Below are positions 14,869 through 23,479 of a stretch of DNA of 36,716 bases, piece after piece (position 1 is the first letter of the stretch; the number at the start of each line of letters is the position of its first letter). The stretch spans positions 1 to 36,716 of the forward strand of contig JAQXLO010000010.1 in NCBI GenBank assembly GCA_029012165.1, given 5' to 3'. Source of the DNA: Oscillospiraceae bacterium (GTDB taxonomy: Bacteria; Bacillota; Clostridia; Oscillospirales; Acutalibacteraceae). The notes under the pieces are model-generated. The model ran no database searches and was not told the DNA's origin. It saw nothing but the letters and a program-made list of their open reading frames with translations. A program made the position numbers and the translations under genes.

Positions 14869-16143
14869 TTACCCCTCCCGTTTTTCCGAATCCGTAATCC
14901 GCAGCACTTCCTGCGCCGCCAGAGAAATACCCACCTTCGCCGAGTGGAAATTCAGTCCTCCCTGCATCCACACCGCAAACGGCTCCCGCAGGGGTGCATC
15001 GGCAGAAAGCTCAATAGAGGAACCCAAAATAAACGCACCCGCCGCCATAATGACCTTGCTGTCGTAACCGGGCATATCCCACGGTTCGGGCGTTGCCGCA
15101 GAATCCACGGGAGAGCCGCTTTGCAGTCCCTTACAGAATGCGATCAATTTTTCGCTCGATTGCAGCTTGAGTGCCTGAATAATGTCGTATCTCGGTTCCC
15201 ATGATGCGGGCGTTGCCTCAAAGCCCATCTCCTCGAACAGCGCCGCCGCAAAGACCGCCGTCTTGAGCGCTTCGCCGGTCACATGGGGCGCATGGAACAG
15301 CCCCATGAACAAATTGCGGTTCATCCCGAGGGAAGCGCCAACCTCCGCACCCAGTCCGGGCGTAGTCATGCGATAAGCGCACAGCTCCACCAAATCCCTG
15401 CGTCCGGCAATATAGCCGCCGTTCTTCGCCAGTCCCCCGCCGGGGTTTTTGATCAGCGACCCGGCAATAATATCCGCACCCACGGAAAGCGGCTCGGTGC
15501 GCTGGACAAATTCGCCGTAGCAGTTGTCCACCATGACGACGGCGTCGCTGTTTTCCCGGGTGATCTTTACAATCTCGCCTATTTCCTCGACCGACAGGCT
15601 GGGGCGCAAAGAATAGCCCCGGGAGCGCTGGATATACACAAGGCGCACCTTCTGCGCACGCAATGCTTTGCGGATGCCGTCCAAGTCGGGCTTGCCGTCC
15701 CGCAGGGGGACTTCCCTGTACTGTACGCCGAAGTCGATGAGTGACCCTCTGCCGGGTTCGCAATGGATGCCGATGCTCGGCTGGATGGTGTCGTACGGCT
15801 CGCCCGTGACAGACAGCATCACATCTCCCGGACGCAGAAGTCCGAACAGTGCAACGGTCAGGGTATGCGTGCCGCAGGCAAAGCTGTGGCGCACCAGTGC
15901 GCTCTCGGCGCCCATGCTTTGGGCAAAGACGGCGTCCATGGTCTCCCGTCCGCTGTCGCCGTAGCCGTAGCCGGTACTCTCCGCAAAATGTCCCTCCCGC
16001 ACACCGTTGTCGATAAACGCCCGAAGCACCTTTTGCTGGTTATATTCCGTCGTCGCCTCAATGGCAGCGAAGTACGGCGAAGCCTTTTCCATCGCCCGTG
16101 CGCTCAGGGCAGAAAGACGTTCGTCGAAGGTGAAAAATGGCAT
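14869..16143 (-). CDS. methionine gamma-lyase-family PLP enzyme (aluminium resistance type)
   Basis: The tracked ORF begins far upstream. I start at the ATG at 16143 (MPFFTFDERL), which has GGAG before it and gives 424 residues, normal for the family. The motifs are FAESTGYGYGDSGRETMD near the N-terminus, VRHSFACGTHT for cofactor phosphate, VMVDNCYGEFV with the PLP-ring Asp, and AGSLIKNPGGGLAKNGGYIAG with the Schiff-base Lys. Members are annotated methionine gamma-lyase or cystathionine beta-lyase, and older entries as aluminium resistance protein. The true substrate is poorly known. Its start lies inside the preceding GNAT gene, a 40-base overlap that implies coupled translation. Confidence 0.9.
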   Translation of the reverse strand: MPFFTFDERLSALSARAMEKASPYFAAIEATTEYNQQKVLRAFIDNGVREGHFAESTGYGYGDSGRETMDAVFAQSMGAESALVRHSFACGTHTLTVALFGLLRPGDVMLSVTGEPYDTIQPSIGIHCEPGRGSLIDFGVQYREVPLRDGKPDLDGIRKALRAQKVRLVYIQRSRGYSLRPSLSVEEIGEIVKITRENSDAVVMVDNCYGEFVQRTEPLSVGADIIAGSLIKNPGGGLAKNGGYIAGRRDLVELCAYRMTTPGLGAEVGASLGMNRNLFMGLFHAPHVTGEALKTAVFAAALFEEMGFEATPASWEPRYDIIQALKLQSSEKLIAFCKGLQSGSPVDSAATPEPWDMPGYDSKVIMAAGAFILGSSIELSADAPLREPFAVWMQGGLNFHSAKVGISLAAQEVLRITDSEKREG

Positions 16144-16865
16144 AGTGCAAATTCTCCGTTCCGGGTAAAACCCAATGATTCGTAAAAGCTGACCCGATGC
16201 GCACGGCACAAAATCTCCGCCCGTTTGCCGCACTGCGCCAGCCGCAGTACCAGATCGCCGCCCAGTCCCTGCCCTCGGCACGTATCCCTCGTCCCCACCG
16301 CACCGAGATAGACGGCGGTATCGGTGAGAAATAAGGCGGAAGCCGTGGACACAGCACGGTCGTTTTGGCGCACACAAAGGACGTTCGCCGTCCCCCTGCG
16401 CACCCGCAGGGCAAAATCACCGAGCCAAGCGTCATATTCGCCGGGGGTGAAGCCGCACGCTTTCAGCAGATCATACACCTCCCGGTAGCGGAAGGCGTCC
16501 TGATCGGGCGTGATACAGTCCGCCTGCGGTATGCGCTCCGTGTGTACATAGCGCATAATATGCCCGATGCAGTCCGGCGCAAAACCGAGGGATTCGGCGC
16601 TCTGTTTGTCGCAAAGCAGGGTTTGCAGTCCGAGAAAGTGCACAAACTCCCGCAGTTCGTCAAAGTCCGCATCGGAAGTACAGCAGAGTGTGCCGTCCGA
16701 AAACGCATCGGACAGCACGGCGGTGACGGCATCGCCCGCCTGCTGCACATAGACCGACACGCCGTCCCTGTCCAAGCCGTATGTGGCAAGGGTTGCGGCA
16801 ATGCGTGTGCCGAAAATATCCCGCCTGCAAAACGCTTCTGCACCTGCCTGTGTGCGGCGGATCAT
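16104..16865 (-). CDS. GNAT family N-acetyltransferase
   Basis: The 253-residue protein has an N-terminal region (about 1-130) without clear motif and a C-terminal GNAT domain. ALFLTDTAVYLGAVGT gives the central strands, and RDTCRGQGLGGDLVLRL carries the acetyl-CoA pyrophosphate loop (RxxGxG). FYESLGFTRNGEFAL is the closing strand. The extended N-terminal half suggests a second, degenerate GNAT-like domain. It overlaps both neighbours: 4 bases with the M42 gene upstream and 40 bases with the PLP-enzyme gene downstream. The acceptor is unknown. Its location between peptidases and an amino-acid lyase suggests a small amine or peptide (weak inference). Confidence 0.8.
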   Translation of the reverse strand: MIRRTQAGAEAFCRRDIFGTRIAATLATYGLDRDGVSVYVQQAGDAVTAVLSDAFSDGTLCCTSDADFDELREFVHFLGLQTLLCDKQSAESLGFAPDCIGHIMRYVHTERIPQADCITPDQDAFRYREVYDLLKACGFTPGEYDAWLGDFALRVRRGTANVLCVRQNDRAVSTASALFLTDTAVYLGAVGTRDTCRGQGLGGDLVLRLAQCGKRAEILCRAHRVSFYESLGFTRNGEFALCHFSPSTNVFLP

Positions 16866-17878
16866 TTCGCCAGCTCCTCGGCCAAAGCCGCCGCCAGATT
16901 GCGGGAGGCGATATAGTCCCGCTCGCAGATGACACAGGACGGAGAGTGCAGATAGCGGCAGGGCAGAGAAATCGCCTGCACCGCCACGCCGCCCCGTGTT
17001 TTAAAGATATGTCCCGCATCGTTGCCGCCTGCTACCACAGTTTTCGGCTGGGCAGGGATGCCCTTTTCGGCGGCAATGGCAAAGGTTTTTTCGTACATTT
17101 TCGGCAGGTACACGGTGCGCTTATCCATTTGCGACACCACCGCACCCTTGCCGAGCAGACAAACCTTCTTTTCCCCGCTCACGCCGTCCACATCCGAGGC
17201 CGTTGTCGCCTCCAGCACGATGGCATATTCCGGGTCTATGCGGTACGCTGCCGCCCCTGCGCCGCCCGTGCCGGTCTCCTCCTGTACGGTAAAGGCGAAC
17301 CACAGGTCATATTCCGTTTCCCTGTGCAGAAGTTCCAGCAGGATCGCACAGCCTGCACGGTCGTCCAGCGCACGACCCTTCAGATAACCGTCCCCAAAGG
17401 GCACCACGGCGGAATCAAAATAGGCGCAGTCCCCGAGGGAAACATATTCCTCCGCCTGCGCCCTGTTTTCGGCGCCGATGTCGATCACCATTTCCTCCTG
17501 CTTGGGGTACTGCTTTTCCTCGTCGCCGTGCAAAAGGTGCACGGGCTTCATGCCCAAAACGCCGCTCACAAGCTGTTTGCCCACACGCACAGCCTTGCCG
17601 CACAGCGCCGACACGCTGATGCCGCCCACATTGCCGAATTTCAGGAAGCCCTCCTCGGTGATGTGGGTGATCATCATGCCCACTTCGTCCATGTGCGCAC
17701 AGAGCATCACCCGGTGTGCCGCCCTCTTTTTGCCCTTTTTGAACACGATGAGGTTGCCGATGGCGTCCACGGAATACTCAACATTTTCAGGGAGTTCGGA
17801 AATAATATAGTCACGCACGGCATCCTCCCGCCCGGAGGTACCGTACAGGGAGCAAAGCGCAGTCAATCGTTCGATCAT
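16862..17878 (-). CDS. M42 family aminopeptidase, second of a tandem pair
   Basis: The 338-residue protein is a co-catalytic di-metal aminopeptidase of the glutamyl-aminopeptidase/PepA-TET group. CAHMDEVGMM carries the first metal His, ALDDRAGC the bridging Asp, and VQEETG the catalytic base Glu and a metal Glu. VLEATTASD and YLHSP carry the remaining ligands. The dimerisation/PDZ-like insert lies between residues of about 70 and 155. These enzymes form dodecameric TET particles that trim short peptides in the cytoplasm. Start and stop overlap its neighbours by 4 bases on both sides. It is a clear paralogue of the gene just upstream, probably from an old duplication. Confidence 0.92.
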   Translation of the reverse strand: MIERLTALCSLYGTSGREDAVRDYIISELPENVEYSVDAIGNLIVFKKGKKRAAHRVMLCAHMDEVGMMITHITEEGFLKFGNVGGISVSALCGKAVRVGKQLVSGVLGMKPVHLLHGDEEKQYPKQEEMVIDIGAENRAQAEEYVSLGDCAYFDSAVVPFGDGYLKGRALDDRAGCAILLELLHRETEYDLWFAFTVQEETGTGGAGAAAYRIDPEYAIVLEATTASDVDGVSGEKKVCLLGKGAVVSQMDKRTVYLPKMYEKTFAIAAEKGIPAQPKTVVAGGNDAGHIFKTRGGVAVQAISLPCRYLHSPSCVICERDYIASRNLAAALAEELAK

Positions 17879-18888
17879 ACGGTTTCGCCCTCCTTTTCCA
17901 CATACAGTGCCAAAAGCTGTGCAGTACTTTCAATATCCCGCAGGTCGCAGACCTCCACGCAGGTATGCATATTGCGAATCGGGATAGACAGCAGACCGTT
18001 TCGGCGTCCGCACTTGGAAAAGCCGTAGTCCTCGGCGTTGGTGCCTGTTTTGCCGGGCATGACCTCCACGGTATAGGGAATGCCCGCATCTTTCGCCAGA
18101 GATTGCAGACGGTCGCTGACACAAAAGCTCAGCGCAGAGGAAACGCCGACCAGCGTCCCCTTGCCCATGGGCTTTCCCTGCACATTGTCCACGCCCGGCT
18201 GGGTCGCAAAGCTGACATCCACACAGATCGCCGTGGCATCGTCACTTTGGAAAGCGGCGCCGATGGCACCGCCGCCGGTCACTTCCTCCTGCACGGAAAA
18301 AACGACCGTCAGCTTTTTGCGGATATTCTTCTCTTTCAAAATGTCCAGCGCACGCAGAATCGCCGCCATGCCTGCACGGTCGTCGATGGCGGCGCCGCAG
18401 ACACGGCTGCCGAGCATTTTGCGCATCCCGCCCAAAAGCAGGACACGGTCCCCGGGCGCAATGCATTGTTTTGCTTGCTCCCCGGTCATGCCCACATCCA
18501 CGGCGATGTCTCCCCAGTCCGGGACGGTACTCTCCCCCTTCAGAAGATGGGGCGGCACGGAAACCACCACGCCATACACTTCCCTTTTGCCGAGGATCTT
18601 CACCTCTTGACACGCCATGGTGCGTAAATCGGCGCCGCCGCACTTGCCGACCTTGACGAAGCCCTCGTCCGTCACATGGGTGACCATCAGCCCGATACGG
18701 TCGAGGTGCGCATCCAAAAGGATGCCGTCCCCCTCGCCCTGCATCTCCCCGATCACACTGCCGAGGGCATCCCGGCGCACGGGCATATAGGCAGACAGCA
18801 GTTTTTCTGCCGTCTTTGCTGCATCGTCCTCCGCACCGCAGATGCCCGGCACGGAAAGCAGCTCTGTCAGTAACTGTTCTGTATTCAT
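17875..18888 (-). CDS. M42 family aminopeptidase, first of a tandem pair
   Basis: The 337-residue protein has the same layout as its downstream paralogue. DAHLDRIGLM replaces AHMDEVG, AIDDRAGM is the bridging Asp, VQEEVTGG gives the Glu pair, CVDVSFA gives an Asp metal ligand instead of Glu, and RNMHTCVEVCDLRDI gives the last His. The two differ in the ligand (D versus E) and in the pocket, so they may cleave different N-terminal residues and could co-assemble (inference). AAGGAG precedes the ATG. The 4-base overlaps with U32 upstream and the second M42 downstream indicate coupled translation. Confidence 0.92.
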   Translation of the reverse strand: MNTEQLLTELLSVPGICGAEDDAAKTAEKLLSAYMPVRRDALGSVIGEMQGEGDGILLDAHLDRIGLMVTHVTDEGFVKVGKCGGADLRTMACQEVKILGKREVYGVVVSVPPHLLKGESTVPDWGDIAVDVGMTGEQAKQCIAPGDRVLLLGGMRKMLGSRVCGAAIDDRAGMAAILRALDILKEKNIRKKLTVVFSVQEEVTGGGAIGAAFQSDDATAICVDVSFATQPGVDNVQGKPMGKGTLVGVSSALSFCVSDRLQSLAKDAGIPYTVEVMPGKTGTNAEDYGFSKCGRRNGLLSIPIRNMHTCVEVCDLRDIESTAQLLALYVEKEGETV

Positions 18889-20144
18889 TGCGGTTTCTCC
18901 TTGTTGATCTCCCCGGTAGCCTTGCGCAGAAGCGCACCCTCCTGCACCGGGAAAGGAACCTTAAATTTGAAGTGCATCATGGGATGCGGCACCGATTCGA
19001 GCATTTCCCCCTCCTCGGTTTGCAATTCCTGCACCTTGACCGTCATGGGAGGCTTGCCCTTTTCCAGAATCTCCACTTCATCGCCGTTCCAGAATTTGTT
19101 GCGCTGTTCACAGTGGAGATATTCGCCATCGCAGGACAGCGCCAGCGCACAGGTCTCGTAGTAGCGGCGGTAGACGCCGTCATAAAAAATCTCGGCATTC
19201 TCCCGGGGAGAGCCGAAGAAAAAGCCTGTGCAGTACTCACGGTGACTGACTTTATACACCTCGTCCAATATCCACTGCTCGGGGACATAATCGGGCGAGG
19301 GATTTTGCAAATAGCCGTCGATGGCACAGCGGTAGGCGTTGACCACCACGGAAACGTAGTACGGCGATTTGGCACGTCCCTCGATTTTGAACGAGGTGAT
19401 CCCCGCTTCCACAAGCTCCGGGATGTGGCGGATCATGCACATATCCCGGGCATTGAGGATATATGTACCGTCCCCGTCCTCCCCGATAGGGTAAAATTCG
19501 CCGGGGCGCTTTTCCTCCTGCAAATGGTATGTCCAGCGGCACGGCTGTGCGCAGTCACCCCGGTTGGAGTCCCGCCCCGTCAGATAATTGGACAGCAGAC
19601 ATCTGCCGGAAAAGGACACGCACATGGCGCCGTGGACAAAGCACTCGATCTCCATATCCTCGGGAATATGCGCCCGCATTTCCCGCAGCTCCCGCAAAGA
19701 CAATTCCCTTGCCGGGATGACCCGTTTCGCCCCCAATTCATAAAAGGCGTTGGCGGTTTCGTAGTTGGTGATCCCCGCCTGGGTGGAGATGTGTATCTCC
19801 ATGTTGGGCGTGACACGGCGAATCAGGCGCAGCGTGCCGAAATCGGTGGCAATGAATGCATCGACCCCGCAAGCCTCTGCCTTCGGCAAAAACGCTTCCA
19901 TATCCGACAGCTCATCGTTTCTCGGCAGGGTGTTGCAGGTCAGGTACACCCGCACACCATGGGCATGGGCATAAGTCACGGCGTCCTGCAGCGCATCCAA
20001 GGTAAAGTTGCTCGGCGCAGTACGCATACCAAACTGCGTACCTGCAAGATACACCGCATCCGCACCGAACTGCACCGCCGAACGCAGTGCGTCCATATCG
20101 CCTGCCGGCGCCAAAAGCTCCGGAGTTTTTCTGAGTATTGCCAT
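18885..20144 (-). CDS. U32 family protein (YrrO/TrhP-like)
   Basis: The 419-residue protein starts with PELLAPAGDMDALRSAVQFGADAVYLAG, the TIM-barrel opening of U32 proteins. ECFVHGAMCVSFSGRCLLS (about residues 163-181) fits the U32 signature with its Cys residues, and RGDCAQPCRW adds two more cysteines likely to bind an Fe-S cluster. The C-terminal beta-domain has FWNGDEVEIL. Family members such as TrhP act in prephenate-dependent hydroxylation of tRNA wobble uridine, while older annotations call them collagenases. In Bacillus the related yrrO lies in the yrrL(mltG)-yrrM-yrrN-yrrO cluster. Here mltG is directly upstream (15 bases), without yrrM or a second U32 gene. Confidence 0.9.
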   Translation of the reverse strand: MAILRKTPELLAPAGDMDALRSAVQFGADAVYLAGTQFGMRTAPSNFTLDALQDAVTYAHAHGVRVYLTCNTLPRNDELSDMEAFLPKAEACGVDAFIATDFGTLRLIRRVTPNMEIHISTQAGITNYETANAFYELGAKRVIPARELSLRELREMRAHIPEDMEIECFVHGAMCVSFSGRCLLSNYLTGRDSNRGDCAQPCRWTYHLQEEKRPGEFYPIGEDGDGTYILNARDMCMIRHIPELVEAGITSFKIEGRAKSPYYVSVVVNAYRCAIDGYLQNPSPDYVPEQWILDEVYKVSHREYCTGFFFGSPRENAEIFYDGVYRRYYETCALALSCDGEYLHCEQRNKFWNGDEVEILEKGKPPMTVKVQELQTEEGEMLESVPHPMMHFKFKVPFPVQEGALLRKATGEINKEKPQ

Positions 20145-20159
20145 GGTTTCACTTCCTGT

Positions 20160-21539
20160 TTAGCCTGCATTGCGCAGGGCGATCTCCGTTTTATAGCGGT
20201 TATGCTCGGCGTTGGTACGGGCAAGGTAAATGTTGCCCTGCTTGTCGTGCTGGAAATAGTAGTAATCCGTTTCGTCCGGGTACAGCGCCGCTCGAATCGC
20301 CGCTTCGCCGGGATTGCAGATGGGACCTGCGGGCAGCTTGGGACAGGCGTAGGTATTGTACGCCTGACGGTATTTTGCGCCCAGCGATTCGCCCACCACG
20401 GGCGTGACGTAGTTGTCGATGTAGTTGTAGGTCGAGTCGCAGTCCAGCGTCGGGAAGCCTGTGGGATTGTTTAAACGGTTGTGCAGAACGGAAGAAACCT
20501 GCGTCATCTGTTCCTCGTTGGCCGCCTCACGCTGGATGATGGAGGCGATGCGGATGATCTCGTCCACGGAGTAGCCCAGTTCGTCGGCACGCTGTTGGTA
20601 CTCATCCGTCCAGATCTCGCCGAAGCGGTCAAGGAAACGCTTGAGCACGCTGCTGGCGTTGTTGTCCACAAAGAACTCGTAGGTATCCGGGAACAGGTAC
20701 CCCTCTAACAAAAGGTACCGTGCGTCGGTATTGGCAGATTTGGCACTCGACAAAAACGGTTCGTTGAAGTTGGAATTCTGAATGGTCTTGTAGAGGTAAT
20801 CCGCTTCGCAGACCCCGTACTTTTCCAGCTTGTCAAAGATTTGCTTGGCCGACCAGCCCTCGGGGAAATACAGCGTGACCGTTTCGGTCAGCTGCTGGTT
20901 CTCCTTGACACGGTTGAGCATCCCCTCCAGACCCATGCTCGCCTTGAGCGTCACGATGCCCGACACATACACCGGTTCCTTTTTGGCGGAGCGGATCTTG
21001 TTCTCCACCTTATAAAACAGCTTGCAGATCAACGGACGCTTCACCAGACCCTCCTTGGCCAAAACGTGGATCACGTCCTCCGTGGTGGCGTCGTCCGGTA
21101 TCTCCACTGCCACAGGTTCGGAGCTGCGGTTGATGGCAAGGATGTCATTGACGGCAGAGATTCCGATGCCCGACAGCAAAGCCGTGCACAAAAACACCGA
21201 GATCAGCACCTTGGCCGTCGCCGTGAGATAGCTGACTTTTTTCTTCTTTTTCTTCTTTTTGGTGCCGGTGGGTTTCGTTGTCTGCCTCGTCTGCACCGGT
21301 TGAGGGCGGCGAGGCTCCACGGGACGGGGCGTCTGCACCGGCTCCTGCACCGCTGATTTTCTTGAATGGTTGGAAAAGTAAACCTCTCCCTTGTACACCG
21401 GCTGGTTCTGCGCATAGGGCATATCGCCGAAGCCGCCCACATCATCGTCGATGTGAACGTGGAAATTGCGCACCTTTTCACTGCGGTCACTGTATGTGCC
21501 GCTGTCTTCACTGCGCAGATTGCGCTCATGCTCATCCAT
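20160..21539 (-). CDS. mltG: endolytic murein transglycosylase MltG
   Basis: I start at MDEHERN (21539), which has AAGGAGG eight bases upstream, giving 459 residues. A charged cytoplasmic N-terminus (about 1-110) ends in a run of eight lysines directly before one membrane segment (VLISVFLCTALLSGIGISAV). The YceG domain follows, with a LysM-like part (EIPDDATTEDVIHVLAKEGL) and the catalytic segment ASIIQREAANEEQMTQVSSVLHNRL, where the Glu of QREA corresponds to the MltG active-site Glu. It cleaves nascent glycan strands near the membrane and sets their length. Its start overlaps the 3' end of the cyclo-ligase gene by 8 bases. The long N-terminal tail is larger than in E. coli. Confidence 0.92.
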   Translation of the reverse strand: MDEHERNLRSEDSGTYSDRSEKVRNFHVHIDDDVGGFGDMPYAQNQPVYKGEVYFSNHSRKSAVQEPVQTPRPVEPRRPQPVQTRQTTKPTGTKKKKKKKKVSYLTATAKVLISVFLCTALLSGIGISAVNDILAINRSSEPVAVEIPDDATTEDVIHVLAKEGLVKRPLICKLFYKVENKIRSAKKEPVYVSGIVTLKASMGLEGMLNRVKENQQLTETVTLYFPEGWSAKQIFDKLEKYGVCEADYLYKTIQNSNFNEPFLSSAKSANTDARYLLLEGYLFPDTYEFFVDNNASSVLKRFLDRFGEIWTDEYQQRADELGYSVDEIIRIASIIQREAANEEQMTQVSSVLHNRLNNPTGFPTLDCDSTYNYIDNYVTPVVGESLGAKYRQAYNTYACPKLPAGPICNPGEAAIRAALYPDETDYYYFQHDKQGNIYLARTNAEHNRYKTEIALRNAG

Positions 21540-22107
21540 AGTGTAAACCTCCTTGAGAGATTGTATCAAAAGTCGAATAACCCGAAGCCGTCACGACGGA
21601 ATGCATCGGAACATCCCACGGCTCTTTGGGCAAAGCATCCGATAATGTATAGCAAAGCGCCATGGTCAACATGGGCGTCTTTTGCAAAAAGCGGTCGTAA
21701 TACCCACCGCCGAAGCCGAGCCTCGTGCCGCATTTGTCCACCGCCAGCGCCGGCACGATGCACAGATCCTGCTTTTGCGGCCATATCGCCGAGCAGTGCG
21801 AGTGCGGCTCCAAAATTCCGTAGGCGCCGGCTTCCAGCGCCGCTTCGTTGTCCACACGGTGAAAGGTCATCGTCCGATTCTCCCCGCACCGGGGCACGGC
21901 AACCGTCTTGTCCATTGCCCATGCCGCACGCAGGATGCGGCGGGTATCCACCTCCGAAGGCATGGACACATACAGGAAAACGGTCTGCGCCTCACGGAAC
22001 GCTCCGCTTTGCAGAACGTATTGTGCAATGATCGCATCCCTTTGCGCTTTATCGGTCATGGAACGGCGTTCCCGCAAAAACCGGCTGCGAAGCTCCGCCT
22101 TGGTCAT
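21532..22107 (-). CDS. 5-formyltetrahydrofolate cyclo-ligase
   Basis: The start is the ATG at 22107, which overlaps the TGA of the DJ-1 gene in an ATGA. The longer tracked ORF is a shadow there. The 191-residue product has KAELRSRFLRERRS at the N-terminus, VFLYVSMPSEVDTRRIL for the substrate pocket and CIVPALAVDKCGTRLGFGGGYYDRFL, the family's ATP/phosphate signature. It converts 5-formyl-THF to 5,10-methenyl-THF with ATP and so recycles a folate storage form. The length is normal. Its presence before mltG is a conserved-looking housekeeping arrangement but has no direct functional tie that I can show. Confidence 0.93.
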   Translation of the reverse strand: MTKAELRSRFLRERRSMTDKAQRDAIIAQYVLQSGAFREAQTVFLYVSMPSEVDTRRILRAAWAMDKTVAVPRCGENRTMTFHRVDNEAALEAGAYGILEPHSHCSAIWPQKQDLCIVPALAVDKCGTRLGFGGGYYDRFLQKTPMLTMALCYTLSDALPKEPWDVPMHSVVTASGYSTFDTISQGGLHYG

Positions 22108-22640
22108 GGGCACTGGATGGCGTCGTGGATCTGTTGAGCCGTCTCTGCGCCGCAGAGTGCCTGCGTGATGCAAAAGCCGAAATCCAGCGCCACACCCGCA
22201 CCCTTGGCAGTGATAATATTGCCGTCCCGGCAAACGCTGTCCGGGGACAGCTCGGCGCCGAGAAGATCCTTTTCAAATCCGGGAAAACAGGTTGCCCGCT
22301 TGCCCGCCAGCAGTCCCATGTGTCCGAGAATGGACGGGGCGGCGCAGATGGCACAGACCAGACCGCCCTGCTCATATGTTTGACGCACCAAACGGCAGAC
22401 CGTCTCGCTCTTTTCCAAATTCAGCGTACCCGGCATTCCGCCCGGCAGGATCACCGCCTCGGGCTGTTCTGCCAGAGAATCCACCGTGACATCACAGACA
22501 ACAGGGATGCCGTGGGCGCCCATCACGGTACTGCCCGTGACGCCCACCGTCTTGACACACTGCCCTGCACGGCGCAGGATGTCCAGCGGCGCCAGCGCCT
22601 CGATCTCCTCAAAGCCTTCAGCTAAAAATAAATAGATCAT
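22104..22640 (-). CDS. DJ-1/PfpI family protein
   Basis: The 178-residue protein is a single DJ-1 domain. MIYLFLAEGFEEIEALAPLDILRRAG is the hallmark N-terminus with the conserved Glu, DAVILPGGMPGT-type residues follow (AVILPGGMPGTLNL), and VCAICAAPSILGHMG contains the reactive nucleophile Cys. TAKGAGVALDFGF is the closing conserved block. Members of this branch act as glyoxalase III/deglycase-like or redox-protective proteins in the cytoplasm. The exact activity is debated. AGGAG precedes the ATG. It lies 11 bases from the GNAT gene upstream and overlaps the cyclo-ligase gene downstream. Confidence 0.92.
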   Translation of the reverse strand: MIYLFLAEGFEEIEALAPLDILRRAGQCVKTVGVTGSTVMGAHGIPVVCDVTVDSLAEQPEAVILPGGMPGTLNLEKSETVCRLVRQTYEQGGLVCAICAAPSILGHMGLLAGKRATCFPGFEKDLLGAELSPDSVCRDGNIITAKGAGVALDFGFCITQALCGAETAQQIHDAIQCP

Positions 22641-22651
22641 ATGTGCATCTC

Positions 22652-23479
22652 CTATTCCATGGGAAAGCTTAAAAAAGCATTTTCAAGCGGTATTGTTTGC
22701 CGTGCGCTCCACAGCATCCCGCCCTTTTGCAGTCTGCCGATGGGTGCATCCGCAGGCAAAATCAGCGTCAGCTCGTTCTCTGTGGTCAGAGACAGCAAAG
22801 CGTGGACGCCTTTGCCGAAGTTTTCCGGCGCAGAAAGCAGGAAACACTCCTCCCCCACTGCGGCAAACGCCGAAGCATCTGCGGCGGTATAGGCACCACG
22901 AAACTTTGCCTGCTCTCGCAAAGCATAGTCCAAAGACGGCTCTGACCAGAGAATGCCGTCTCTCGTCTGCTGATCCCGAAGCAGGAACGCCTTGGCCTGC
23001 GCCGGGTCGCAGGATGCCGCAGCGGCAAACGGCGCGAGCGCTTCCCGACTGCCGTGCCAGACTTTTCGGGAGAAAGCTTCTTGGAACCCGAAGCGCTCGT
23101 AGTAGCGGTAAAGTCCGTCCCCGGCGGGCAGCAGTACGATCCCGTCCGTTTTTTCCGCAAGGCACCTTTGCTGTGCGGCACGGAGCAGATCTCCCATATA
23201 ACCATGCCCACGGTACTGCGGCAGTGTGGCGGCGGCAAAAAGATAATAGACCGAGAAGATTTCCTCGGCTGCTTTCAGCTTTGCGGACAACAGAAACAGC
23301 TGGGAAACGACGGCACTGCTTTGGGTGTACACCAGCGTATGGGGCAGTGCACAGCGATTGTCCAGAAAAAAACGGATGTACGCTTCGCTGTCCCCAAACA
23401 CGGTTTGCCAAACGTGAACGATCTGCGGCAGATCGTCCCGGGTCGCCGCACGAATTTCAGTCTTTGCAAATGGCTTCAT
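22652..23479 (-). CDS. GNAT family N-acetyltransferase (Eis-like)
   Basis: The 275-residue protein starts with TEIRAATRDDLPQIVHVWQTVFGDSE, a GNAT opening. It continues with YYLFAAATLPQYRGHGYMGDLLRAAQ, the acetyl-CoA loop (RGxGxxGxLL in the form RGHGYMGDLL), and YRYYERFGFQEAF. The C-terminal 120 residues resemble the sterol-carrier-like second half of Eis-type acetyltransferases (FSLTTENELTLILPADAP-like segment). The substrate is unknown. There is no clear Shine-Dalgarno. The ATG lies within the last 23 bases of the DUF2156 gene, so translation is probably coupled. It ends in TAG, another example of ordinary amber use. Confidence 0.85.
   Translation of the reverse strand: MKPFAKTEIRAATRDDLPQIVHVWQTVFGDSEAYIRFFLDNRCALPHTLVYTQSSAVVSQLFLLSAKLKAAEEIFSVYYLFAAATLPQYRGHGYMGDLLRAAQQRCLAEKTDGIVLLPAGDGLYRYYERFGFQEAFSRKVWHGSREALAPFAAAASCDPAQAKAFLLRDQQTRDGILWSEPSLDYALREQAKFRGAYTAADASAFAAVGEECFLLSAPENFGKGVHALLSLTTENELTLILPADAPIGRLQKGGMLWSARQTIPLENAFLSFPME

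Noticed and set aside
13324-15204. 626-residue plus-strand ORF
   Set aside because: It is an antisense shadow of the phosphohexomutase and PLP-enzyme genes; no ribosome binding site or known motif.
21237-21262. CTTCTTTTT-type tract as a terminator or microsatellite
   Set aside because: It encodes the lysine run just before the MltG membrane segment, a normal positive-inside feature.
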